Assembly: GCF_008831285.2 (NCBI RefSeq)
Contig: NC_045143.1
Span: forward strand, 11,171,503-11,235,502
From: Nymphaea colorata
Lineage: Eukaryota; Streptophyta; Magnoliopsida; Nymphaeales; Nymphaeaceae
Reading direction: 5' to 3'
Length of the DNA stretch: 64,000 bases
Shown here: piece after piece, positions 32,373 through 44,274 of the stretch
How the letters are laid out: each line of letters starts with the position of its first letter
Position numbering within the stretch: the first letter of the stretch is position 1
Position numbers and translations under genes: made by a program
The notes under the pieces: generated by a model
Databases searched by the model: none
The model's input: the letters and a program-made list of their open reading frames with translations, nothing else
Told to the model about the DNA's origin: nothing

Positions 32373-32464
32373 GATGCCCCTCTTGTTAATAAGCCGGTGT
32401 TAGCCGTGCTTAGTGACAAAGATAAACGCCACATTTTTCAGCAAGACATTTTATCGTAGAGATG

Positions 32465-32725
32465 TTTTAGGCTTTACCCCTTACTTTGAATGGGTTGTTT
32501 GAGCTTAAATTGCAGGTTTAACCCTTCCTGCGGGTTTGCCGATTCAAATTCAGGTTAACCCCCTGAATGGGTGCCTTGACTTGCATCACAAGTTGAACCC
32601 TTTAACTTGTGGTTGGCTTTGGCTTGTAGCATTGCGTTTAACCCCTTGCCTGCATGGGTTTTATGCCTTGCATTTATTGCATGCTCATAGGGGTTTAACC
32701 CTTACCTGCACGGGTTGCTCTCAAG
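32465..32725. repeat. Hairpin repeats, copy B
   Basis: Counterpart of 17395-17640 with many small indels and one aberrant unit (about 32650-32695) that differs from copy A beyond simple indels. Confidence 0.6.
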
Positions 32726-32847
32726 CCCTGAGCGATAAAATAAAAATAAAATGCCCCAGTGTAATTGTCATGTTTTACAACTGGAAGAATCTAGATTGAA
32801 TAGTCGATGTGGAAACACAATATGTTTGACATTGATTGGAAAATGAA

Positions 32848-35800
32848 TACAAGAGAACTAGGCATAAAATTTCTTGAGGTGAAGGGCATTAACAGGATCG
32901 GCAAATTCCACCCCCATCAGCATCAATTAGTCGGTATGAATTGTGGGGCAAACTTCCTTAATGACATATTGGCCTGTCCCCAATTTGATTGTGCCCACTT
33001 GCCTCGTGGTCGTCCTCTCAGGTACACTGCAAGATCGTAGACCGAATCATTCACTTTGAACTGTCTCTCGATAAACTGACTTGGCAAATTGTCTGGCTAC
33101 CCTTTGTGCGATAAGCTTCAGCATGTTCAGCCGCTTTTTAGCCTTTTTTTGAGCATCGAGTTGTTAGCGTTGATATTGAGTAAGAGGGAGCTCTATGAGA
33201 GAAGCGAACTTCAAAGCAGGTTTCAACACATGTAATGGTAGAACCACTTCTGTTCCATAGACTAGCTCTGCTGGAGTGGCATTTGTTGGAGTTCTCATAG
33301 TGGTGCGATATGCCCATAGAGCGTTGTGCATCTTTTCATGCCAATCTCTTCCAGTTTCTACTGTCCGTTCCAAGATGCGGATCAGGATCTTGTTGGTAGC
33401 CTCTGCTTGTCCATTGCCTTGGGGTAATAAGGAGCTGAAAAATGCGTGATGTGGTACTTGCTGCACAATTGCCTCATCTTTTCATTCTTGAAATGAGTTC
33501 CGTTGTCTGATACTATATCATGAGGGACTCCAAATCTGCAAAGAAGATTTTTGTGAATGAAGGACACTACATGACGTCCTTCCACTGTTCTAGTGTGACG
33601 ACTTCTACCCACTTGGTAAAATAATTGTTGCAGCAAGAAAATACTTATGGCCGTTAGAAGCTGCAGGGGATATCGGTCCGACTACGTCAAAGGCCCACAT
33701 TGAAAACGGCCAAGGAGATGTCACAGAATGCAAGTGAGAGGCTGGGGCATGAATTACTGGAGCATGCAGTTGACATTCTTTGCATCTTTTGACAAATTGG
33801 TGACAATCTTTTTGCATGGTAGGCCAATAATACCCTGCTCGAATTATTTGTTTGGTGAGGGTTTGGTAACCAACATGGCCTCCACAATCTCCTCGATGTG
33901 ATTCTTCGATTACTTTCTTTGCCTCATCTTCATCAAGGCACCGAGAGTATTCAGTGCTAAATCCACGTCTGTATAATACCCCTGCTAGGATAAAGTACCT
34001 TGCTGACATACGTTGTATTGCTTTTTGTTCATTTTTAGACATTTCAGTCGGGAATTCTCCGCTTTCAATGTACCTTTTGATGTCATGGTACCAAGGCGTA
34101 TTCCCCCTTGGATATGATGAACATGCGCCATCGTTTCAAAAGCAGGGTGTTCTAATCTTCCAATCTCAAAAGAACGGATTGCTTCATTGGTTCGAAAAGT
34201 GATGGTCGATCCTAAGCTCGCGAGGCCATCCGCAATAGGGTTACCTTCTCTCTTTACGTGAGCCAATTGTACTTCTTCGAATTGACAGATTAAGGAGGTG
34301 CAAATTTCTTGATATGGCACCAACTTTTCATCTTTGACTTGCCATTCTCCATTCACTTGATTTATAATAAGCTGAGAGTCGCCGAAGGCATTCACTCTTT
34401 TTCACTTGAAAACTCAATAAAGAACGAAGTCCTTGTATGAGGGCTTCATATTCGGCCATGTTATGGGTACATGGAAAATCAAGTTTCAAAGAGTACGGGA
34501 TCATTTCGCTTTCTGGAGTGATGAGTAAGATGCCTATGCCTGCTCCCATCACATTTTTGGACCCGTCAAAGTACATCTTCCATGTCGGAAACCGTTTCCA
34601 ATCTTAGTACATGTTCATCTGGAAACTCGTCATTTGTTCTGATTTCTTCATACTGAGGGAAGTCTGCTAACTGATCCGCAATTGTTTGTCCTTTGATTGA
34701 CTTTTGAGACACATATTCAAGATCATATTGCATCAACAGAACTTGCCATTTTGCGATACGCCCATTAAGGAATGGTTGTTCCAAGATGTACTTGAGAGGA
34801 TTTAGTTTGGAGAGTATCTTGACCTCACAAGCTAATAAATAATGTCTCAACTTCTGACACATCCAAACCAATGTCAGACAAGTTTTCTCTATTGGAGAGT
34901 ACTTCTTTTCGTACTGAACAAAAGTCTTGCTAATGTAATAGATTGCATATTCAATGCGACTTCCTTCCTCATATTGTTGCCAAAAAGCCGCCACATGCTG
35001 ACTCATTCACTGTGATGTAAAGCAGCAGTGGTCTACCCAACGTTGGTGGTTTTAGAATTGGTGGATTTAGAAGGTATTTCTTGATCTTTTCGAATGACTG
35101 TTGGCATTCAAAACCCCATTCAAACTTGACACCTTTCCTCAGTAGCTGGTTGAATGGCTCGCATGTCATGGCCAGATTGGAAATGAATCGTCTGATGGAT
35201 TGGATTCGTCCTTGCAAGCTTCGCAACTCCTTGATATTGGTAGGTGGTGGCATATCGATTATTGCCTTAGCTTTTGTAAGTTCCATTTCAATTCCCTTCT
35301 TACTGACCATGAAACCCAACAGTTTGTCTGACTCAACCCCGAACACACATTTTTGAGGATTCAGGCGAAGCTTGTACTGTAAAAGCCTCTCGAATACTTG
35401 GGCAAGAGTTTCAATGTGATCTTCTCTTGTCTTGGATTTGATCAATATGTCATCGATATATGCATCCATGATTTTATGCATCTGGTCATGGAAGATGGCG
35501 GCCATAGCTTTTTGATAGGTTGCTCCAGCATTCTTCAACCCAAATGGTATTACCGTATAACAAAAAGTACCCCAGGGTGTAGTAAAAGCGGTCTTAGGTT
35601 GATCTTTGACTGCTAATTTGATTTGATTATATCCCGAATATCCATCCATGAAAGAAAACATTGCATGGCCTGCAGTACTATCTACCAATAGATCAATGTT
35701 TGGAAGAGGATAATCATCCTTCGATGTGGCTTTGTTCAAGTCTCGAAAGTCGATGCACAACCTAACTTTGCCATTTTTCTTGGGGACCACCACGATGTTC

Positions 35801-36336
35801 GCCAACCATTCGGGGTAATCGATGGCACGAATGAATTTTGCCTTTAGCAAGTCCTCTAGTCCTTCTTTTACAGGGCCCTCTAGTCGAGGGTCAAGCTTGC
35901 GCAATTTTTGCTTAATCGGCTTGCAATTAGGATTTAAGGGCAAACGATGTTCGACCAATTGGGGGTCTAAGCCTGGCATATCTTCATAAGTCCAAGCAAA
36001 AGCTTCTTGGTTACTTATAAGAAAGTCCACCAATCTTTTCTTTTCATTCACTGACAAACTGGTGCCAATTTGAAGAATTTTAGGATCTTCACTGGTTCCA
36101 ATATTAATTTCTTCAATTGGATCATTCACCAAAGATGAGGGATGTTCTTGTTTCTGAATCTGAGTGAATTCTGGTAATTCTGACTCGGGTATTGCCATAG
36201 GTTCCATTTCACCGACTGCTTGTTCGATAAATGCTTTTTGGGGGGACTTTCGTGGAAAAAGAATAAACTGAGACATATTGAGTTCCGACATCTTGTAAAG
36301 AGGATAAAGGAAAGAGTTGGACGAAATTGACAACAA
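32848..36336 (-). pseudogene. Gypsy pol, copy B (frameshifted)
   Basis: Same protein as 17775-21263. The first 455 residues (34969-36336: N-terminus, full RT with YIDD, start of RNase H) are identical. The frame then breaks at successive one-base indels (about 34977, 34590, 34401, 34300, 33629, 33595, 33440) into seven overlapping pieces covering RNase H, archaeal RNase H and integrase. Breaks occur only in the half nearest the gap, so they are probably consensus errors. Where substitutions exist, copy B has the family-typical residues SDNG and VGPI. Confidence 0.8.
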
Positions 36337-36490
36337 AAAATTACTTGCATTTGCATATATAAAAAAAAAAAGGTTCTTAGTTCATAGAATGGGTTCTCTC
36401 ATGAGACGAGACAAAAAGATGTTCAAAATTACAAAATTCATGGGAGGATTTTGAAACAAAAGTGAATACTATTAGCCCCCAAGATCTTCT

Positions 36491-38233
36491 TCAAATTCCT
36501 TCATGATATCCCAGTCCTCTCATGTTCATCTGAAAAGAGATGCTAATCGGTTGCAAGATGCCATCTTCATTTTTCCCAAGGCCAGTGAATGGACGGTAGC
36601 CACCTTTCAGAAGCAACTGAAAACCCTTGGGGTTTTTCATGAAATGAACATACAATAGGTGTTCTTGGTAACTTTCACGATTGCTTGAAATAGTATAAGC
36701 ATTCCCAGATGGTTCCTCTATCTCCATGTTCTGCATCCATTCTTCCAAAGGTCTGTCCTTTGTTTTTCTTATGCTCGGTACATCTACTGGATCAATTGGC
36801 CTAGGGAGCATAGGTTGCATCAACCTCTTGACCGGATCCTCAGCACGGACAGTGATGACTGATGGACCAAAATTCCATTTCAGGCATTGATGAAGAGTGG
36901 ATGGGATCCCTCGTACTTGATGGATCCAAGGTCGTCCCAAAAGTAGGTTGTATGATGGTGGTACATCTACCACATGAAATACAATACAATGGCTAGTATT
37001 TTCAATGATCACATTCATGTCGAGGGTACCTTTGCTGTTCATGCCTCGGCCATCGTATCCGTAGATCTTGGTATTATCAGAACGATATTTGTTTTCACGA
37101 AACCCCCATGTTTTAGCCGTGAGATCAGGACAAATATTCAAACCACTTCCTCCATCAATCAAAACATGTGGCACCGTCATTCCATTGACCTGAACAACGA
37201 TGTAAAGAGCATCTTCATGGAAATATCCCCATTTTGAGAGGTCTTTTTCTGAGAAGGTAATTGACTGATTTTTAGAAGCTTGAATCGAGTCTCCCTCATC
37301 CATACGTTCTTCCAAGGGGAGAACATCCAAATAGCATGGATCTTCATCTGAAGAGTCATTTGATGATTCATCGCCTTGTAAGATAAAAGTCTTTGGAATA
37401 ATAGGAAGTTTCTTGGGCAAACTTTCTATCCTGCCATTCATCATAGCAATGAAATCTAGAGGTTCCTTACCTTGGTCTACCACCATGACTTTGTGTGAGC
37501 TGCTCCCAATATAAGGTCGAATGTGCTCTTGTGGATGGTACGGAAGTGGAGTGCCTGTAGTGATCATGGCCACTGCCGCCTTTTCGTGGTCAGGGAATGG
37601 ATTCCTTAGTATCTCAGGGGTGTTATCATCACAAATCTTGAGATCTTTGTCGATGAAGACTTGAATAATATTTTTGAGGACAAAACAATCCTCAGTGTCA
37701 TGACCAGGGGTACGATGAAATTTGCACAGTTTTTCTTTATTTCCTCCCATCATTTTTGGAGGCTCTGATACTTTTGGCAAGACGATAGTTCCTTTGGCGA
37801 GAAGGTATTCCAGGATCTTCTCCCGAGACTGGCTCAGAGGAGTGAATTTCCGGTCGTAGCTCCAACCTGAGTGTTTGTTTTTCCTTTCATCGTCGCCTTT
37901 GAGAAACTGTGTGTTCTTCTTGAAACTGACGTCCTTGTCATGCTTGTAGTTATTGCCATGGTCCTTTCTAATGCCAGCATTGGCTATGAAGTGTGCGAGC
38001 AACTGTGTCCTTCCTCCTTTCTTTCCATCTTCTTTGTACTTAGGAGCAATAATTCCATCAAAATCTCCTTCCTCAATTCCTTCTTCTATCGAGTTTGCTT
38101 GTTCAATCAACTCAGCAAAGGTTTTGATTGGGGCATTGCGGATGAGACTTTTCAAGGGTTGGGCAAGATTTTTCCTAATGAGTGACAAGGCTTGTGTCTC
38201 AGAAATGGGCTCCTTCATCTTATTGCATTGCAT
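36491..38233 (-). CDS. Gypsy gag C-terminus and protease, copy B
   Basis: 580 residues, translation identical to 21417-23159: zinc-knuckle variant at 170-183, protease DGG at 360-362, G-patch-like tail. The same upstream TGA in place of Trp is present. It lies 154 bases before pol in the same orientation. Confidence 0.85.
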   Translation of the reverse strand: MQCNKMKEPISETQALSLIRKNLAQPLKSLIRNAPIKTFAELIEQANSIEEGIEEGDFDGIIAPKYKEDGKKGGRTQLLAHFIANAGIRKDHGNNYKHDKDVSFKKNTQFLKGDDERKNKHSGWSYDRKFTPLSQSREKILEYLLAKGTIVLPKVSEPPKMMGGNKEKLCKFHRTPGHDTEDCFVLKNIIQVFIDKDLKICDDNTPEILRNPFPDHEKAAVAMITTGTPLPYHPQEHIRPYIGSSSHKVMVVDQGKEPLDFIAMMNGRIESLPKKLPIIPKTFILQGDESSNDSSDEDPCYLDVLPLEERMDEGDSIQASKNQSITFSEKDLSKWGYFHEDALYIVVQVNGMTVPHVLIDGGSGLNICPDLTAKTWGFRENKYRSDNTKIYGYDGRGMNSKGTLDMNVIIENTSHCIVFHVVDVPPSYNLLLGRPWIHQVRGIPSTLHQCLKWNFGPSVITVRAEDPVKRLMQPMLPRPIDPVDVPSIRKTKDRPLEEWMQNMEIEEPSGNAYTISSNRESYQEHLLYVHFMKNPKGFQLLLKGGYRPFTGLGKNEDGILQPISISFQMNMRGLGYHEGI

Positions 38234-39270
38234 TCTTCATTTTTGGATGAATTCTCGAGCCTTTTCTCCTTGTTTCTGACGAAGACTGCAAATGGTACTG
38301 AGGGTTGGAGTCATGGGAGCATTTTGTTCGAATCTTTCAACAAACATGTTAATCAACTTGTCAAACTCCTTCAGACGATTGGATTGATATTTTCTTTATA
38401 CCATTGTGCGGCAATGCCTTCAAGACTTCTTGGAAAATATCGGAACAAAGCTCTGTTATTTGTTCGAATTTTGTAGCAATCATTGAAAAAGGTTGAAAGA
38501 TGAACGTGTGGACAAGTGGTTCCATCATATCTGATGAATTCTCTGGGCAAGCCTTTCACGTCTTCGTCCCCTTCAATGCCAAGGTAGTAGTCCTCACATG
38601 AGTATGAACGTTTCTCCTTCGCCCTAAGCTCAAGATTGTTCATTCTTTTCTCCATTTCGTAGAATCTGCGCTTAGTCGGACTTTCATCATCACTTGATTC
38701 GACCAATTCTGGCTTGGTCTTTTTCTTCTTGCCCTTGATCTCCTTTACTTTTTCTTCAGAACTCTCACTGTCTGAGCTGCTGCTAGTGATGTATTTCTTT
38801 GTCTTTTTTACTTTCTTGGTAGGTTTTCTCTTCCTTTTGGGCTTCTCTTCCGAACTTTCAGTGGTGATAGGACTGGGTGAGCTGTTTTCTATCATAACAT
38901 TTTTTCCCTTTTTATTTTTCTTTGTTGTCTTTTTCTTTTTGAGAGAAAACAGTTCGGGTTTTTCTTCCTTACTAGTTGTCGAATCTGAACCCAAATGGTC
39001 TTCATCTTGATTTTCAACAAAAGACTTGTTTTTTTTCTTTCCTTTTTGCTTGGCAGTCTTTTCATTGTCCGGCTCTGGAGTAACCATCAAGGCCTTTTGC
39101 TCTTCTTGCTCTTTCATGAATCGCTCCATGAACAAACGGAACATATAGTAAGTTTCTGGCTCGATTGCTGGGAGGCCAAGTGTTTCTGGACGGAGTTCAG
39201 AGGATGAAGCCTCGTTTTGAGGAGTCTGCTTAGCTTGCGATCTAGTTTCAACCATCTTGTTGGCTTTCAA
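38234..39270 (-). pseudogene. Gypsy gag N-terminal half, copy B
   Basis: Open for 299 residues (38371-39270) before the frameshift shared with copy A. The order is a short N-terminal helix region, a Lys-rich block with Ser/Glu tracts (about residues 75-200), a charged segment, then the Ty3/gypsy gag capsid core (FIRYDGTTCPHVHLSTF, FPRSLEGIAAQWY). The shared frameshift and TGA mean that gag as assembled could not yield a complete product. Confidence 0.8.
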
Positions 39271-39427
39271 GTATTCACCTTATGACATAAGAAAATAGAG
39301 TTATTGGACGGAAATGATGACAAAATGAAGGTTCATATTGCATTACACGTTTTTAAAAGTTACATCCAAAGATACTAATAAAGATGACAACGACAGAAGG
39401 AATACAAAGTTGACAACATAAAACTTT

Positions 39428-40647
39428 TTAGGGAAGGATGGATGGTGGTCGGTTGGCATCCCACCACTCAGCATATTCCTTCTTCACCACTGGGCCTATG
39501 AACCAAGTGTATGATATTTGTGTCTTCCATTCTTGTCGAGCTACTGCAAACAATGTTATCCATTGAGGAGAACTAAGGTCAAATTCGGGAATAGCTCCAA
39601 TTGGTGCATGCACAGAGACCATCTTCTGCCTTTGAGAGAACTGTCTCATACATCTATCAGCACAATAATCAACTATGAAGTAAGGGCCCAAGAGTGTGGT
39701 ACGCCCATGATGATGGTGAGTGTATCGGGGTAGGCTCTGCCGACGATCACAATAATCCCAAATGATCTCTCCTTCATTCAATTGCTCGATCAAACGATGG
39801 TATTGCTCTAAGGTTGTCAATGATCCATCAGTGTTTCTAAATAGACTGGCTTGGGGTCCCGCATGCTTGAGGAACCACAATTGTAAAGCATATGTGCATC
39901 CTTCTATGAAGTCGATATCTCCAATGGTAAAGCGGGTGAGTCCTCGGTAAAGGAAGGCTAAGGCTGTCATTGTTACTGACAAGTGTCGGGTCCCTCTATG
40001 CCCCCATACTCGAAAAAGTTGGGCAATACGAAAATATAAAAGGTCACTTCCATTGGTAAAAAGGGTCACTCCTACTGTGCAGAGCATCATACAATGTTTA
40101 ATTCTCCCTATGGCTTTTCGAGGTAGGGTAGAAGGTTCAACATAGGTTCCAAATTCTTCATACAAATTTTCATGTTGATGCTTTCATTTTCATGGTTTTC
40201 TACTAAAGGCCAAGTTTTCCGTCCAGTAAAGTGAGCAATGAGGTCATTTGCATTGACCTTGGTTGGGTTCATAAGGAATTGTTTTTCCAATAGATCATTT
40301 GGGTCACAAGTTGGGGTAGGGAGGTCTAGTATTTCGGCAAATTCATCTAGTAATATTGTCATTTCTCCCCATGGAAACCAAAAAGAGGAGGTCCTTGGGT
40401 TCCAACGCTCGGCGATTGCATGTACCAAATTTCCATTAACTGACTGCATTCCTCCAGCTACCACTGTCTCTAGCCCACATTCTTCAAAGTAAGAAGGAAA
40501 CATCCGAGAGAAGGTGGGATGCCAAGTCTGATACCATTCGGGAGCCAAAGGTTGAGACTCAAGAGAAATGTAGGTGGACCGTTCGGGACCTTCCCCAAAG
40601 AGGATGTGATCATAAGGGAATGTGACACCACGTTGGAAAGAATACAT
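39428..40647 (-). pseudogene. Plant-mobile-domain-like ORF, copy B
   Basis: Two frames, 40108-40647 (179 residues) and 39428-40165 (245), overlap at a single frameshift near 40190; otherwise the protein is open. It has the same WFPWGEMTILLDEF signature as copy A. The C-terminal part contains RLIEQLNEGEIIWDYCDRR and a Trp-rich end (EWWDANRP). It begins MYSFQRG shortly after the element leader and ends about 160 bases before gag. Fewer breaks than copy A suggest the true ORF may be intact or singly broken. Confidence 0.6.
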
Positions 40648-41429
40648 CTTGAATGATGACTCTAAAAGATAAAAATTGAATTAGTGGAAAACATTGACTA
40701 GGTTGACAAAGACAATATGAGGTAGATGTGTGGAATGAGGTTGTAAATCATCACATAAGGTTTCACGCACATCAACATCTATCATGAAATAATTTTTTTT
40801 TTTTTTTAGAAAATTGGGTATAGGAACCTAATTGAGATAATTTTGTGTCACGACAATCCGATATCAAGTTATGCTTATATACCTTAGCCAAATGGCTTAG
40901 TACGAGCATAGATTCTTCCTTAGGCAACTAAGGGTAGAGTTCATCAACTTCTTCTTGATCACTCGTCGATATACCATAAATTACCACTCAGGGTACTAAC
41001 GAGGGGGCATTCCCGCCCAAGGTATGGTATAGTTGTAAGGCTTAGTCTTGTGCTACCGCCAAAGACCAAGCCCGGCAACACGATGACCGGGACAAATAGG
41101 TATGAGGAATTTTGAAATATGAGAAATCATATAAATTGAGTTGTCTCTAATGCAATGTTGCCTAAGTTTGAAGATTAAAATAGAAGAGCAAACATGACTT
41201 TCAAACAACTCCTAAATTGAGAAGGGTGGTATGTGATCATAAATATGTGTGAACATGATTGATCCTTCTCAATTAGTCCTATGTGCAAAAAACATTCACA
41301 ATCATCAAACAATGCAATGAAATGCCAATGGGGTCGAGGCCAAAATAGGGGACATGCTTTATCATTGGCAATACATAAGATGTTCAAATTAGTGAAAATG
41401 CATCAATAATCATAGCCAAACGATGACGG
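40648..41429 (-). other. Gypsy 5' untranslated leader, copy B
   Basis: Near-identical counterpart of 25570-26347, non-coding, with a few one-base length differences in homopolymers. Confidence 0.6.
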
Positions 41430-41447
41430 GTCCCATCACGGTCGCCA
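41430..41447 (-). other. Gypsy primer-binding site, copy B
   Basis: Same Arg-tRNA-type site as 26348-26365. CCA ends at 41447, two bases before the LTR TG at 41450. Confidence 0.65.
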
Positions 41448-43130
41448 TCTGTTTGCATCCCAAAATTTTCATTGGTTTTGGAGTGCTCCAGAAAAATAAG
41501 GTTTTTGTTTTGAAAGAGGAAAGAAAGGGACTCGCCCGTCGGTACAAGGATCGACCGTTCCCGGCGCCTTTACCGGGGGTAATCAACCCAAGGACTATGT
41601 TTATCATTGATACATTTCGTTTTAACTTAAACATCTTTTTGATTCTATATGCGGTGTAGAAAATATTGAAAGTTTGGAGTTTCAAACTTTTGAAAAGGTT
41701 CTTGAAGAATTGCTTGAAAATGTGAAATGTTTTGAGGAAAAAGTGAAACTAGTAAATATCATTTGAAAAACTTGTGAAAACATTTTGAAATCACTTTAGT
41801 GTTCTTTTAAGACTTTAAGTAGGTTTGAGATTTTGCTCTAATTCGGTTACCACCTAGCTAGAGCTCCATCCCTTCTTGCTTAAGTTCCTTTGGAGAGGTA
41901 CTTGTGATCATAAGTGAAATAAAGTGGGTGAGAATGCATAGATGCATTTACCCTATATTATTGAAAAAAATGTAAAACATTCCTACCACAACATTCATCT
42001 AATGTCATTCTTACCACAACATACATCTAAGATTTCGTTATTATAATTATTGTATATAAGAAGGAAAAGTTTTTGAAAAGAGATAGAGATTGTAGACCAT
42101 CAAGCATGATTCCAATATTGGGTCATTGCTTGGTTTGTGGTCTTATTGAAGTTGGTAAATAGAAAGTTCATGAGATGATAATGTTAAAAAGAATACAAGA
42201 GATAAAACACTCTTATGAAAGGAAAGAGAGATATAAAGAAAGACATGCATACATGTGTACATACCATCACATATACACATATATGAAAGTTTAAGAGAAA
42301 AAGATGTATTGATTCGAAGAGAAATAGATATTTTAGAGGAAAAGAAAAATATCATATGCATATATGGGTATGAGAAATGTTATAAGAGAAGATATTTGTC
42401 TTGAAAAGAGGAATAAATATTTGAAAGAGAGGAGATGGAGCACATGTACATACGTATTCATGCACATATGAAAATTTATAAAATAAAAGGTGAAAGCATA
42501 GAGAGAGAAATATGAGGGTCATCATGTTGGCATAAATGTATATAACATGTGTATACATCCATACCTTCATAAGATTAGAAAAATCAAGGAACAACTTAAA
42601 ATTACCAACTTCAAATTTAATGTGGGCCGGAGGGGAGCTTGGACTCATGCAAGATTCTAAGCTAAGTCCCTAAGGCCATGTTAGAATGTTCTTTTTGAAA
42701 ATGTTTTGGAAAATATGATTTATATAAGCATAGAATATTATTATTTAATTTGTTGTAAGGGATATATTGCTTCCACCATCGGGTATGAAAGAAAACAAGC
42801 AACATAACGAGGCACTCGTTAGGGTTCCTAATGTGATGATTAAGAAGGAAACTAGCGCAAAATGACATGAAAATGCATATTAACATGTACATTTTCGTGA
42901 GGGTTTATCCCGGGTTGGACAAGTCCCAACCTCAAAGATTAATATGAAAATAAAGAGTCCACAAACTACACTCTCATTCCCGCCATACATTCACATGTAA
43001 GTAAAGAACCAAGCAACCATGCGTGTATAATTTATAGATAACATTCAAGGAATGAAAGAAAGAAAGAGAATGATGGAAAAAGCAAAGTTCAATTAGGAGG
43101 GAAGACATGATGTAACTACGAATTGATATA

Positions 43131-43880
43131 CCACCTCATCTTCTCATGTTCCCGGTGCACTTGAGTATAGCCTCTTGACTCTAAAATAGAGATTGAGAGC
43201 TATCTCTTTTGGCCATGGAGAAATGGGGAAGAGAGGAAAATAAGAGGAAACAAAAGAACAATAACAATGTATTCATGAAAAGAAAAAACATGATTAAAAT
43301 GAAAGATCATCTCATCTTTCCATGCTCCCGGTGCACTTTGAGTATAGCCTCTTGTCTCTAAAAAGAGATCGAGAGCTACCTTTTTTTAGCCGTGGGGAGA
43401 TGAAGATGAGGAGAAAATGTAGAAAGAGAAACAATGTTATATTTAATAAAAGAGAAAACATGATTCAATCATGAAATGAAAGATCCTCTCATCTTTTTAC
43501 ACTCCCAATGCACTTGAGCATAGCCTCTTGTCTCTAAAAAGAGATTGAGGGCTATCTCCTTTGGTCATGGGAAGAGGAAGAAGAGAAAAAAATAAAATAA
43601 CAATGACAAGACCATATTGAAGAAATGAAATAACAATAACAATAAAAATATATTCATTAAGGAAAAAAAAACAACAACAAGAATATATTGAAGAGAAGAA
43701 AGAGCAAGAAGATATTAATATAGAGAAAGAACAAGAACAACAAGAATACTTGAAAGAGCATGATTTAATCATAAAATAAAATATCATCTCATCTTCTCAT
43801 GCTCCCGGTGCATTTGAGCATAGCCTCTTGTCTCTAAAAAGAGGTTGAGTGCTATCTCCTTTGGCCATGGGGAGATGAAG
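43131..43880. repeat. Four-unit hairpin module in LTR4
   Basis: Counterpart of 15385-16112, with units at about 43131, 43306, 43487 and 43784. The last unit retains the segment (ccatggggagatgaagatga onward) deleted in LTR1 and LTR3. Confidence 0.8.
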
Positions 43881-44217
43881 ATGATAAGAGAAAATGAAAA
43901 CAACAACAAGACTATGTTTAAGAAAAAGAAATAACATAATAATAAGAACATTAATGAAAAGAAAGAAGAGAGAAATGAGAGGGATGAAGATTACATACCT
44001 CTAATGGGAAATGACTTAAGGAAGATGAACACCTTCACTTGAAGATCCCCTTTTGAATGAAGCTCCAAAAGTGCTTGCTCTAAGTTGGAGAAGGAAATGA
44101 AAAGAGGAATAGGGAGAGAGAGAGAGAGAGAGAGAGAGAAACTCTAAGTCTTCAAGTGAGAATACACTAGAGTTTCTCCCAATGACCAATCTTGCCCAAG
44201 AGGAAGGATATGGGGGG

Positions 44218-44225
44218 TATTTATA
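44218..44225 (-). promoter_or_regulatory. LTR4 TATA box
   Basis: The minus strand reads CCTATATAAATACCCC. As the 5' LTR, this is the copy that would drive full-length element RNA leftward. Confidence 0.75.
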
Positions 44226-44274
44226 TAGGATTTTGGAGCCAAAAACCAAAATTTGAATTTTTTTGACCTCAAAA

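Noticed and set aside
32848-34970. Copy B integrase/RNase H as a biologically decayed pseudogene
   Set aside because: The breaks are one-base indels limited to the gap-proximal end, while the rest of pol is identical to the intact copy; sequencing error is more likely.
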